Shown here in pieces: positions 1-4,904 of a stretch of DNA of 5,865 nt. Within the stretch, counting starts at the first letter, position 1, and each line of letters opens with the position of its first letter. The position numbers were made by a program, and so were the translations under genes. A model generated the notes under the pieces. It searched no databases, was not told the DNA's origin, and was given only the letters and a program-made list of their open reading frames with translations. The stretch comes from Geminicoccaceae bacterium (lineage in GTDB: Bacteria; Pseudomonadota; Alphaproteobacteria; Geminicoccales; Geminicoccaceae): assembly GCA_030824835.1 (NCBI GenBank), contig JAPJRA010000270.1, positions 1-5,865 on the forward strand, given 5' to 3'.

Positions 1-1119
1 CGACAGGTCCATGCCGGCGCGGACCGCGCCGCGGCTCTGGGTCTGGGCCACGCCGTAGCCGGTGTTGCCGGCGGCGACGACCACGACCACGCCGGAGCGG
101 ACCAGCCGGTCGACCTCGACACAGAGCGGACTCTGGCCGCAGGCGAACCACTCCGGCTCGAAATCGTAGCCGACGCTCAGATTGACCCCGTGGACCTGCA
201 GCCGGCGGCCGTAGCCGTTGAGATATTGAACGTAGTTGATGGCAGCGATCAAGTTGCTCGTCTTGCCCTGGCCGGCCTTGTCCAGCGCCTTCAGGCTGAG
301 CAGCTTGCAGCGTGGCGCCATGCCCGCCATGACTCCCACCTGCACCGGGTCGGGGATCGTGTCGCCCTCCTCGTTGCGGCGGCGGCGGGCGGCCTCGATC
401 GTAAGCCCGTCCTCGGTGGCGGCCCAGCCGGCGATGATCCCAGCCACGTGGCTCCCGTGGCCGTTCTCGTCGGTGAGGGCAGCCGTTGCCGAGGCGGTCT
501 CGTCGGCGCCCAGGGAGGCGCTGAAGTCGCGGTGCCCGATCCCGTGCTCGAGGTTCTTGTATTTGTGGAAATGGGGATGGGCTCCGTCGATGCCGGTGTC
601 GATCACCGCCCAGACGATGTCCTCGCCCAGGGCGCCGAAGGCGTTGCGCGCCGCATCGGCCTTGATCGTCTTGAACGACTGGTTGGTGAACCGCTTGACC
701 TCGAAATCGGGCCAGATGCGGTAGATCGCGTGCGGGCCGTCGGTGGCGCCGTCGGCGCGCACCAGATCGCGGATCACCGTGCCGCTCAGTCGCCCGAACA
801 AATACTGGTCGCTGTATTTGCTCTTGACGGTGTCGATACCTTGCTGCCGGCGCCGGGTACGGAGCTGCTGACGCACCAGCGTCTCGATCGCCTTCTTCGC
901 CTCGTCGCGACCGCCGCGATAGTCGAGATTGACGTCAATGATGATGTCGTGGACGGCTTCCAGGCCACCCGGCGCATCGATCCGGGTGAGCAGTGGGATG
1001 GCGATGACGGTTCGGTCCAGAACTTCCGGAACGAAGGGCTTCTGATCCGGAGCCGTGTCTTCCAGCGTCGATCCGGGTCGGCGCCGATCACGTTTCGTAC
1101 CTTCGCGCTTGCTAGCCAT
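1..1119 (-). CDS. S8 family (subtilisin-like) serine peptidase, C-terminus beyond window
   Basis: A subtilase that hydrolyses peptide bonds with an Asp-His-Ser triad. Translated on the minus strand, 373 residues are visible. The Asp motif is WAVIDTGID (catalytic Asp about residue 174), the His motif is GHGSHVAGI (catalytic His about 221), the substrate-binding segment is VNLSVGY (about 312-318), and the oxyanion-hole Asn lies in VVAAGNTGYG (about 352). The GTSMA-type serine motif must lie past base 1, so the gene is cut by the window edge, not shown to be broken. The N-terminus is basic and hydrophilic (MASKREGTKRDRRR), with no signal peptide or membrane segment; residues 34-160 precede the catalytic domain and I assign them no function. 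The ATG at 1119 is the first ATG after an in-frame stop at 1162-1164; a GGAGG lies 13 bases upstream, which is rather far. It is 102 bp downstream of the desaturase on the same strand. Substrate and cellular location are unknown. Confidence 0.93.
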   Translation of the reverse strand, partial: MASKREGTKRDRRRPGSTLEDTAPDQKPFVPEVLDRTVIAIPLLTRIDAPGGLEAVHDIIIDVNLDYRGGRDEAKKAIETLVRQQLRTRRRQQGIDTVKSKYSDQYLFGRLSGTVIRDLVRADGATDGPHAIYRIWPDFEVKRFTNQSFKTIKADAARNAFGALGEDIVWAVIDTGIDGAHPHFHKYKNLEHGIGHRDFSASLGADETASATAALTDENGHGSHVAGIIAGWAATEDGLTIEAARRRRNEEGDTIPDPVQVGVMAGMAPRCKLLSLKALDKAGQGKTSNLIAAINYVQYLNGYGRRLQVHGVNLSVGYDFEPEWFACGQSPLCVEVDRLVRSGVVVVVAAGNTGYGVAQTQSRGAVRAGMDLS

Positions 1120-1221
1120 CCTAGTTCGGCCGCCTCCCAGGTAGCCCAACTCAGACGCTTTTTATCCCGAATGTAGCGGCTGCCGTCGAGTCCTGATCGA
1201 GTGTCGCCACGCTGGCGCTGC

Positions 1222-2319
1222 TCAAGGCGTCGTCGCGATCGCGGTGCCTTGGTGCTGGCTGGCCGACCTGTATGCCGGCCTGGAGGCTCGCGCCTCCCGG
1301 AAGCTGACCAGACGACCTTCGCTCTCGTCCCAGAGGGCGAGGCGGAACGATCGGAAACTTTTGCCAAGTGTCACGCGGTTGATCTGTGCCAGCTCCGGGA
1401 AGCTACGAGTAACCTCCGCCAGTCGATAGCCGGGAATTCTGCAACTGAGATGATGCACATGGTGCAGGCCGATGCTGGCGGTGAACCAGCGCAGCAGCGG
1501 CGGAAGGTCAAGATGGGAGCTGCCGAGGAGGCCGCCCTCGTGGACGCTCCACCCGGCGTCGCGCTGCCAGTAGGTATGCTCGAACTGGTGCTGAACGTAG
1601 AACAGCCACACGCCGATCGTCGAGGCGAGCCACGTGATCGGCAGCTGGACCAGCAGCAGGTCGCGGCCCCCGATCAGTGCCGCCAGGGCCGTCAGCGTGG
1701 TGGCGATCGCAAGGTTAGCAAGCATGACCTGGCGCCACGCTTGGGCGCTAGCGCTCAGAGGCCGCAGCGGTAGACGGTGCCGGAGGCCGAACACGAAGAG
1801 CGGGCCGATGCCGAGCACGACGATGGGGCTGCGCGTCAGACGATACAAAAGCCGGTGCCATCCGCCGAGCGCGCGGAATTCCCGGACCGTCAGCGTATCG
1901 ACGTCGCCCACGCCGCGCCGGTCGAGGTTGCCGGAGGTGGCGTGATGCAGGGCATGCTCCTGCCGCCAATGCGCATAGGGTGTGAGGGTCGCGACGCCGA
2001 TGATGCGGCCGACCCAGTCATTGGCGCGCCTGCCATGAAAGAACGAGCCATGCCCGCAATCGTGCTGGATCGTGAACAGGCGAACCAGGAAACCGGCCGC
2101 GGGCACCGCCAGCAGCAGTGTCAGCCAGTAGCTAAAGGCAAGGCTGACCCACGCCGCCAGCCACAAAACGATGAACGGCACGACCGTGATGACCAGCTCG
2201 ATCAGGGCCCGGTCGTTCTGTGCATGCCGGAATGGAGCTAATTTGCGTAGCCAGTCGCGCGGGTCGGGCGGATCCGTCGAAACAGCGTGACTGTCGCGGA
2301 CCGTCGATGCGTTCGTCAC
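1222..2319 (-). CDS. Membrane fatty acid desaturase, DesA/delta-12-like
   Basis: A di-iron membrane desaturase that would introduce a double bond into acyl chains of membrane lipids using O2 and an electron donor. Residue numbers here count from the GTG at 2343. The three histidine boxes are HDCGH (94-98), HALHH (130-134) and HHVHH (294-298); the extra segment YVQHQFEHTYW (249-259) is typical of bacterial DesA-like enzymes. Hydrophobic segments at about 47-70, 74-92, 206-225 and 229-249 fit the usual four-helix scaffold, and the length is normal for the family. There is no ATG near the start. I chose GTG 2319 because GAGG lies five bases upstream; GTG 2343, adding eight residues, has no well-spaced ribosome site. 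It lies on the same strand as the Crp/Fnr gene and the protease. The regiospecificity (delta-12, omega-6 or other) cannot be read from sequence, so no symbol is given. Confidence 0.93.
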   Translation of the reverse strand: MTNASTVRDSHAVSTDPPDPRDWLRKLAPFRHAQNDRALIELVITVVPFIVLWLAAWVSLAFSYWLTLLLAVPAAGFLVRLFTIQHDCGHGSFFHGRRANDWVGRIIGVATLTPYAHWRQEHALHHATSGNLDRRGVGDVDTLTVREFRALGGWHRLLYRLTRSPIVVLGIGPLFVFGLRHRLPLRPLSASAQAWRQVMLANLAIATTLTALAALIGGRDLLLVQLPITWLASTIGVWLFYVQHQFEHTYWQRDAGWSVHEGGLLGSSHLDLPPLLRWFTASIGLHHVHHLSCRIPGYRLAEVTRSFPELAQINRVTLGKSFRSFRLALWDESEGRLVSFREARASRPAYRSASQHQGTAIATTP

Positions 2320-2328
2320 AGCTGCCTC
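2320..2328 (-). promoter_or_regulatory. Ribosome binding site deciding the desaturase start
   Basis: On the minus strand GAGG (2328-2325) is followed by five bases and then GTG at 2319. This is the best-spaced Shine-Dalgarno sequence near the desaturase N-terminus and favours GTG 2319 over the longer GTG 2343 reading. The site also lies inside an 11-codon reading frame whose TGA overlaps the GTG. Confidence 0.5.
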
Positions 2329-2343
2329 ATTGAGTGCGCCCAC

Positions 2344-2738
2344 CTGATCATGCTTTTAGCCGCGCATGAGACATGAGCGGCCCAGCGTCAAACCCAGCTA
2401 CGCGCAGCAATGCTACGATGGCAGCGTGGATTGGTTCGGTGATGGATATAGTTGCAGGGCTGGAGGCTGCATTAACCTAAATTAGTCAACGTGCAAATTA
2501 TCATAGCATGAACCACATTAATATGTATGAATATTTGTACATTTCCAAGAATGGAGATTACTTAGGTGTTGAAGGTATCATTTGGAAATTTCCAGTACGT
2601 TTATTGTCGCGCGTTGTTCTGGGCCCGCGCCTGGAAAATACTGGGGTCGGCAAGCTCAAGTTGAGCAGTGCGCAGCGGGCTTTCAGCTGGTCGAGGCCCG
2701 ATCCAGCGGCGCTGTGACGAGCCCGCATCCCGCGGAGC
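2344..2738. other. Spacer without a supported gene, with an AT-rich core
   Basis: This stretch lies between the Crp/Fnr stop and the upstream GTG of the desaturase, both on the minus strand. Bases about 2470-2600 are clearly AT-rich against GC-rich surroundings and probably hold the desaturase promoter. Reading frames across it lack a ribosome binding site and recognisable motifs, including one beginning at 2508 on the plus strand. A 13-base palindrome, GCTCAAGTTGAGC, lies at 2654-2666. No terminator with a T-run and no FNR-type TTGAT-N4-ATCAA box was found. The sharp composition change could also be a scar of an old insertion. Confidence 0.6.
2520..2548 (-). promoter_or_regulatory. Weak sigma-70-like promoter candidate for the desaturase
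   Basis: On the minus strand TTGGAA (2548-2543) and CATATT (2525-2520) are separated by 17 bases; each matches the -35 and -10 consensus at four of six positions. It lies in the AT-rich core about 200 bases upstream of the desaturase start, implying a long leader. This is the best-spaced pair I saw, but matches of this quality are expected by chance in AT-rich DNA. Confidence 0.15.
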
Positions 2739-2740
2739 TC
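2719..2740 (-). terminator. Stem-loop at the end of the Crp/Fnr gene, no T-run
   Basis: On the minus strand, starting inside the TGA stop codon of the regulator, GAGC-t-CCGC pairs with GCGG-GCTC around a GGGAT loop: eight base pairs, seven of them G-C, with one bulged T. The following bases are GTCACAGCG, so this is not a canonical intrinsic terminator. It may protect the 3' end of the message or act with Rho. Confidence 0.3.
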
Positions 2741-3470
2741 AGTGCCGGCCGTTGGCTTGGTCGAGATAGCCGCTGTGGTGGCCGGCCAATAGGCGCAAGC
2801 CACGAAGATCGTGGAACGTGACGCGACCGTCGCGGAAGGTGAGCAGCCCTCGTTCGCGGAGCTGGCGCAGGATGCGGTTGACGTGAATTGCCGTCATCCC
2901 CAGCGCATCGGCCAACATGTACTGGTTGAGCGGGCAGGCGAAACCCGTGGATGAGCCCAGACCGGCCAGTTCCAACCGCAGCCCCATCTCGACCAGCAGG
3001 TGGGCCGTGCGAACCAGGGCGCTTCGTCGCCCAATATTGACCAAATGCTCGACCACCACAGCCTCGTCCCGTGAGGCGCCCCACAACATGGCTGCGGCCA
3101 GCCGAGGCACCTGCTCAAGGGTATCGATGAGCTGCCGAGCCGAAACTTCGGCTACGGTGACATCGGTGACGGTCGCAAAGCTATGGTCCGCGGTGCGCAA
3201 CAATAGGCTGCGCAGCCCGATAATGTCGCCTGGGATCGGGAAGTCGATGACCTGTCGCCCACCGTCCGCGAGGAGCTTGTAGGAGCACGCCCAGCCCTCC
3301 TCCAGGATGTAGGCATGATGGCCGGGCTCACGTTCGCGAACAAGCTCGGTGCCGGCGGGAACGGTACGTTGGCCCCCTTCCAACTTGGCCAGCGCCGTCA
3401 GTTCCGAAGGCCCGAGATGCAGAAACTTCGCCAACTTGCGGGCGAGAGCGCTATCATGAGGTACTATCAC
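2739..3470 (-). CDS. Crp/Fnr family transcriptional regulator
   Basis: A 243-residue DNA-binding regulator with the Crp/Fnr architecture. An N-terminal cyclic-nucleotide-binding-like beta-barrel spans about 20-115 (GTELVREREPGHHAYILEEG, then FPIPGDIIG). A long dimerisation helix follows, and a winged helix-turn-helix lies at about 175-225 with recognition region LNQYMLADALGMTAIHVNRILRQL. Only two cysteines are present (62 and 179), so the four-cysteine iron-sulfur cluster of true FNR is absent. The GE...RSA phosphate-binding signature of cAMP-binding Crp is also not evident. Its effector is therefore unknown. The start is GTG: no in-frame ATG exists nearby, and a strong AAGGAGG (3490-3484) lies 13 bases upstream, further than usual. 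The gene is divergent from the small 78-residue gene and upstream of the desaturase on the same strand, either of which could be a target; that is inference. Confidence 0.93.
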   Translation of the reverse strand: MIVPHDSALARKLAKFLHLGPSELTALAKLEGGQRTVPAGTELVREREPGHHAYILEEGWACSYKLLADGGRQVIDFPIPGDIIGLRSLLLRTADHSFATVTDVTVAEVSARQLIDTLEQVPRLAAAMLWGASRDEAVVVEHLVNIGRRSALVRTAHLLVEMGLRLELAGLGSSTGFACPLNQYMLADALGMTAIHVNRILRQLRERGLLTFRDGRVTFHDLRGLRLLAGHHSGYLDQANGRH

Positions 3471-3652
3471 TTTGTCCGCTCTGCCTCCTTGAACATCGAG
3501 ACCCAGCGCTGATCCCCGAGTATGACGGTGGTCCCCTCAAACTGGCGTGCTGCTCTAGGTTAGCCTGTCTGCCTGCATTCGAGACCACAATCGAAATCTG
3601 CTGCTCCGTGCCTCCTGTACGCGGGTTCGCAGTTCATCGGAAGGAAAACACC
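3471..3652. promoter_or_regulatory. Divergent regulatory region between Crp/Fnr gene and 78-residue gene
   Basis: Both genes start outward from these 182 bp, so it must hold at least one promoter in each direction, but no convincing -35/-10 pair was found. An imperfect operator-like inverted repeat, TTCGA-N8-TCGAA, lies at 3578-3595. The regulator's AAGGAGG is at 3484-3490 on the minus strand. No GGAAC-type -35 of the alphaproteobacterial EcfG stress sigma factor was seen. Confidence 0.4.
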
Positions 3653-3889
3653 ATGAACGCCAGGAGCAATGCGGCGGGCCTAGCGGCACTCTCCATTTGC
3701 GAATCTCTGTTGCTCGCACTTTCGGAGAACAATGTACTACAGCCGGGCCAAGCTCGCTCGGTTCTTGAAGATGCCGCCACAGCGAACCGCAACGCTGTGG
3801 CGCTCGAGCCTGATGGGTCGCTCCATGATGCCGCTGCGACCGCAATCGAGTTGATTCTCGCGGGCGGGAATTCCGTCCGTTTTCCCTGA
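3653..3889 (+). CDS. Small conserved-type protein of unknown function (78 aa)
   Basis: The 78-residue product begins MNARSNAAGLAALSICESLL and ends GGNSVRFP. The pattern of an AALSICESLLLAL helix, a segment with an Asp-Ala-Ala run (VLEDAATANR), and a C-terminal helix ending in ILAGGNSVR resembles small hypothetical proteins I know from Rhizobiales and related alphaproteobacteria. I do not know a function. It is predicted to be helical and soluble, with no signal peptide; residues 8-25 are hydrophobic but contain Glu and Ser. The ATG at 3653 is chosen because AAGGA lies seven bases upstream; an in-frame GTG at 3608 would add 15 residues and has no comparable ribosome site. It is divergent from the Crp/Fnr gene and followed by the structured RNA region. 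Confidence 0.75.
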   Translation: MNARSNAAGLAALSICESLLLALSENNVLQPGQARSVLEDAATANRNAVALEPDGSLHDAAATAIELILAGGNSVRFP

Positions 3890-3919
3890 GCGGGGTTCCC
3901 TCCCGCCATGCAATGCTGC

Positions 3920-3944
3920 GATGCAATATAAGGCATAGTGCATC
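3920..3944 (+). promoter_or_regulatory. Inverted repeat around a TATAAG box, possible promoter/operator
   Basis: GATGCA (3920-3925) and TGCATC (3939-3944) form a perfect six-base inverted repeat with 13 bases between them. The spacer contains TATAAG (3927-3932), one mismatch from a sigma-70 -10 box, but no TTGACA-like -35 lies at the correct distance. ATGCAAT also occurs twice in direct orientation (3908-3914 and 3921-3927). If used, transcription would start near 3940, just ahead of the three hairpins. This is inference. Confidence 0.22.
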
Positions 3945-4085
3945 TAACCTACCTACCACACTTGTCTGAGCGACCGACCCCAGCGTAAGAGGGTCGGTTG
4001 GATCAGGGAGGGGCGGCAGCGCGAGCGTGCCGTTGTCACCCTCCCGGCTTCCGCGGATGAGATCCGCCGGTGCCGGTCTTTTTTT
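3940..4085 (+). ncRNA. Candidate small RNA or structured leader with three hairpins
   Basis: Three successive hairpins end in a T-run. Hairpin 1 pairs 3971-3980 with 3991-4000 (CGACCGACCC with GGGTCGGTTG, ten pairs, one G-U, ten-base loop). Hairpin 2 pairs GGGAGGG (4006-4012) with CCCTCCC (4039-4045), with an inner CGGCA/TGCCG stem (4014-4018, 4028-4032). Hairpin 3 is the intrinsic terminator at 4044-4085. No reading frame with a ribosome site explains this DNA. The 5' end is a guess from the TATAAG box at 3927; the 3' end is set by the T-run. It may be an independent sRNA, a 3'-UTR-derived RNA of the 78-residue gene, or an attenuator leader of the DUF1127 cluster. I recognise no named RNA family. 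Confidence 0.4.
4044..4085 (+). terminator. Rho-independent terminator
   Basis: CCGGC (4044-4048) pairs with GCCGG (4072-4076), and inside it GCGGAT (4053-4058) pairs with ATCCGC (4062-4067) around a GAG loop. The four-base internal segments can add a C-G and a U-G pair. Two bases later comes a run of seven T's (4079-4085). This is a textbook intrinsic terminator for plus-strand transcripts. Its T-run directly abuts the GGAG ribosome site of the next gene, and its first two bases overlap the CCCTCCC arm of hairpin 2, so the two stems partly compete. Confidence 0.7.
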
Positions 4086-4097
4086 GGAGATCGGACC

Positions 4098-4319
4098 TTG
4101 GACCTGCTGAACGAGACCATGCGCATCTGGGCTATGCATCGCGAGTTCCGCGCGGTGCTGAAGGACCTTCAGGGCTATTCCGACCGCGAGCTCACCGAAC
4201 TCGGTATCAGCCGCGCGGACATCGCCCGTGTGGCTTACGAGGAAGCGGAACGGCGGATCGTGACGCCCGTGGCACATCGCCCGAAAGCGGCCGAGGGCCA
4301 CTGGTCGACGGCGGCCTGA
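4098..4319 (+). CDS. DUF1127 domain-containing small protein (73 aa)
   Basis: The 73-residue product carries a DUF1127 (YjiS-like) domain over about residues 8-53: an arginine-bearing helix (IWAMHREFRAVLKDL), then YSDRELTELGISRADIARVAYE, where the S/D-R-E-L-x-E-L-G-I-x-R-x-D-I core is diagnostic. Family proteins are small, basic and widespread in alphaproteobacteria; the Rhodobacter sphaeroides member CcaF1 is reported to bind RNA and is linked to sRNAs. The start is TTG 4098, supported by GGAG (4086-4089) eight bases upstream; the next in-frame start, ATG 4119, has no good ribosome site and would drop MDLLNET. The TTG start suggests modest translation. It is first of three small plus-strand genes and begins 12 bases after the terminator T-run. 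A role in RNA-linked stress response is inference from the family. Confidence 0.85.
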   Translation: MDLLNETMRIWAMHREFRAVLKDLQGYSDRELTELGISRADIARVAYEEAERRIVTPVAHRPKAAEGHWSTAA

Positions 4320-4341
4320 ACAGGCGTATCCCGCAGGACAT

Positions 4342-4374
4342 CCTCCCTTCGGCCTGCGCGTCTCGCGCAAGGAG
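4342..4374 (+). promoter_or_regulatory. Spacer element: CCTCCC, hairpin and ribosome site
   Basis: In the 61-bp gap between the first two small genes, CCTCCC (4342-4347) precedes a six-pair hairpin TGCGCG-TCT-CGCGCA (4355-4369), which abuts the AAGGAG (4369-4374) of the next gene, six bases from its ATG. The CCTCCC could pair with the ribosome site, so local structure may tune translation of the second gene. No T-run follows, so it is not a terminator. Confidence 0.4.
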
Positions 4375-4380
4375 ACATCG

Positions 4381-4584
4381 ATGAACGTTGCACGAAATAC
4401 CCCGCTGGTGTCGCACGCACTGCCTGAGATCTCGCGCCGGGACCGCGCCTATTTCGTTAGGGAAGCGCGTCGGCTGCGCGCCGCGGAGCTCGAGCGGCTT
4501 TTCCGCGCCGCCGGTCGCGGCTTTGCCCGCGTCGGGCAGCTCCTAAGCGCACCGCTGGCCAGACGCCAGCTGGTGCGTGAATGA
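4381..4584 (+). CDS. Small arginine-rich protein of unknown function (67 aa)
   Basis: The 67-residue product (MNVARNTPLVSHALPEISRR at its start) is strongly basic. It has an amphipathic helix over about residues 20-50 containing YFVREARRLRAAELERLFRAAGRGF, then a short C-terminal tail ending RRQLVRE. The EARRLRAAEL-type helix resembles small alphaproteobacterial proteins sometimes grouped as RSP_7527-like, but this match is from memory and weak. There is no signal peptide or membrane segment. The ATG at 4381 has AAGGAG six bases upstream, a strong ribosome site. It sits between two DUF1127 genes with short spacers and is very probably co-transcribed with them. The charge would suit binding nucleic acid, but nothing in the sequence proves it. 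Confidence 0.75.
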   Translation: MNVARNTPLVSHALPEISRRDRAYFVREARRLRAAELERLFRAAGRGFARVGQLLSAPLARRQLVRE

Positions 4585-4640
4585 AACGATCGTCGGCTGC
4601 CGTCCGCACGGCGTCGACGGCCACCTGAAAAGGAGCAGTC
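4585..4640 (+). promoter_or_regulatory. Short intercistronic spacer with a small hairpin
   Basis: GCCGT (4599-4603) pairs with ACGGC (4608-4612) around a CCGC loop, 29 bases upstream of the ATG of the third small gene. AGGAG (4631-4635) is that gene's ribosome site, five bases before the ATG. No T-run is present, so transcription should continue through. Confidence 0.35.
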
Positions 4641-4904
4641 ATGCTCAACCTCTTCCTGGCCATGCTTCCCACGCCCAGCTCGATCCGCGGCGACGGCGAC
4701 GAGGGCTTTCTCGGCAAGCTTGCCCTCCGGAGCCTCGAAGCGATCCGTTATCGGCGAGCCCTGTTCACGCTGGGTCGGCTCGATGACCGCGATCTCGACG
4801 ATCTTGGCATCGATCGGTCCGACTTTCCCGATCTCGCCCGTCGCCATGCGATGGGCGCAGCACCGCTGACCCCATCGCAGATCGCCAGCGCCCGGCAGCA
4901 CTGA
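4641..4904 (+). CDS. DUF1127 domain-containing small protein (87 aa)
   Basis: The 87-residue product has a DUF1127 core at about residues 33-70: RYRRALFTLGRLDDRDLDDLGIDRSDFPDLARRH, with the D-R-D-L-x-D-L-G-I-x-R-x-D signature. It differs from the first DUF1127 protein of the cluster by a longer N-terminal arm (MLNLFLAMLPTPSSIRGDGD) that starts with a short hydrophobic stretch, too short for a confident membrane helix. It also has a different tail (APLTPSQIASARQH), so the two are diverged paralogues and not a recent duplication. The ATG at 4641 has AGGAG five bases upstream. It is the third gene of the probable small-protein operon. The molecular function of the family is not settled; RNA binding is reported for a Rhodobacter member. 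Confidence 0.85.
   Translation: MLNLFLAMLPTPSSIRGDGDEGFLGKLALRSLEAIRYRRALFTLGRLDDRDLDDLGIDRSDFPDLARRHAMGAAPLTPSQIASARQH

Noticed and set aside
190..1176. Long plus-strand open frame of 328 codons
   Set aside because: It is antisense to the subtilase, whose catalytic motifs are on the minus strand; the plus-strand product has no recognisable domain and is a GC-rich shadow.
2508..2717. Plus-strand frame MNHINMYEYLYI... in the AT-rich spacer
   Set aside because: No ribosome binding site, no recognisable motif, and codon composition changes abruptly along it; not supported as a gene.
2558..2720. Minus-strand fragment reading LLNLSLPTPVFSRRGPR, vaguely like an IS5-type transposase segment
   Set aside because: The likeness is short and from memory, with no catalytic residues, terminal repeats or target duplication; a translated search of 2500-2740 against transposases would settle it.
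2344..3652. FNR/FixK boxes (TTGAT/C-N4-G/ATCAA) or Crp sites (TGTGA-N6-TCACA) near the regulator
   Set aside because: Scanned both intergenic regions by eye and found no convincing match.
3890..3906. GCGGG/CCCGC hairpin just after the 78-aa gene as a terminator
   Set aside because: Five-pair stem with no T-run after it; the real terminator candidate is at 4044-4085.
3555..4370. Minus-strand open frame of 271 codons
   Set aside because: It runs antisense across the 78-aa gene, the terminator and a DUF1127 gene, all of which have ribosome sites or recognisable features on the plus strand; no domain seen.
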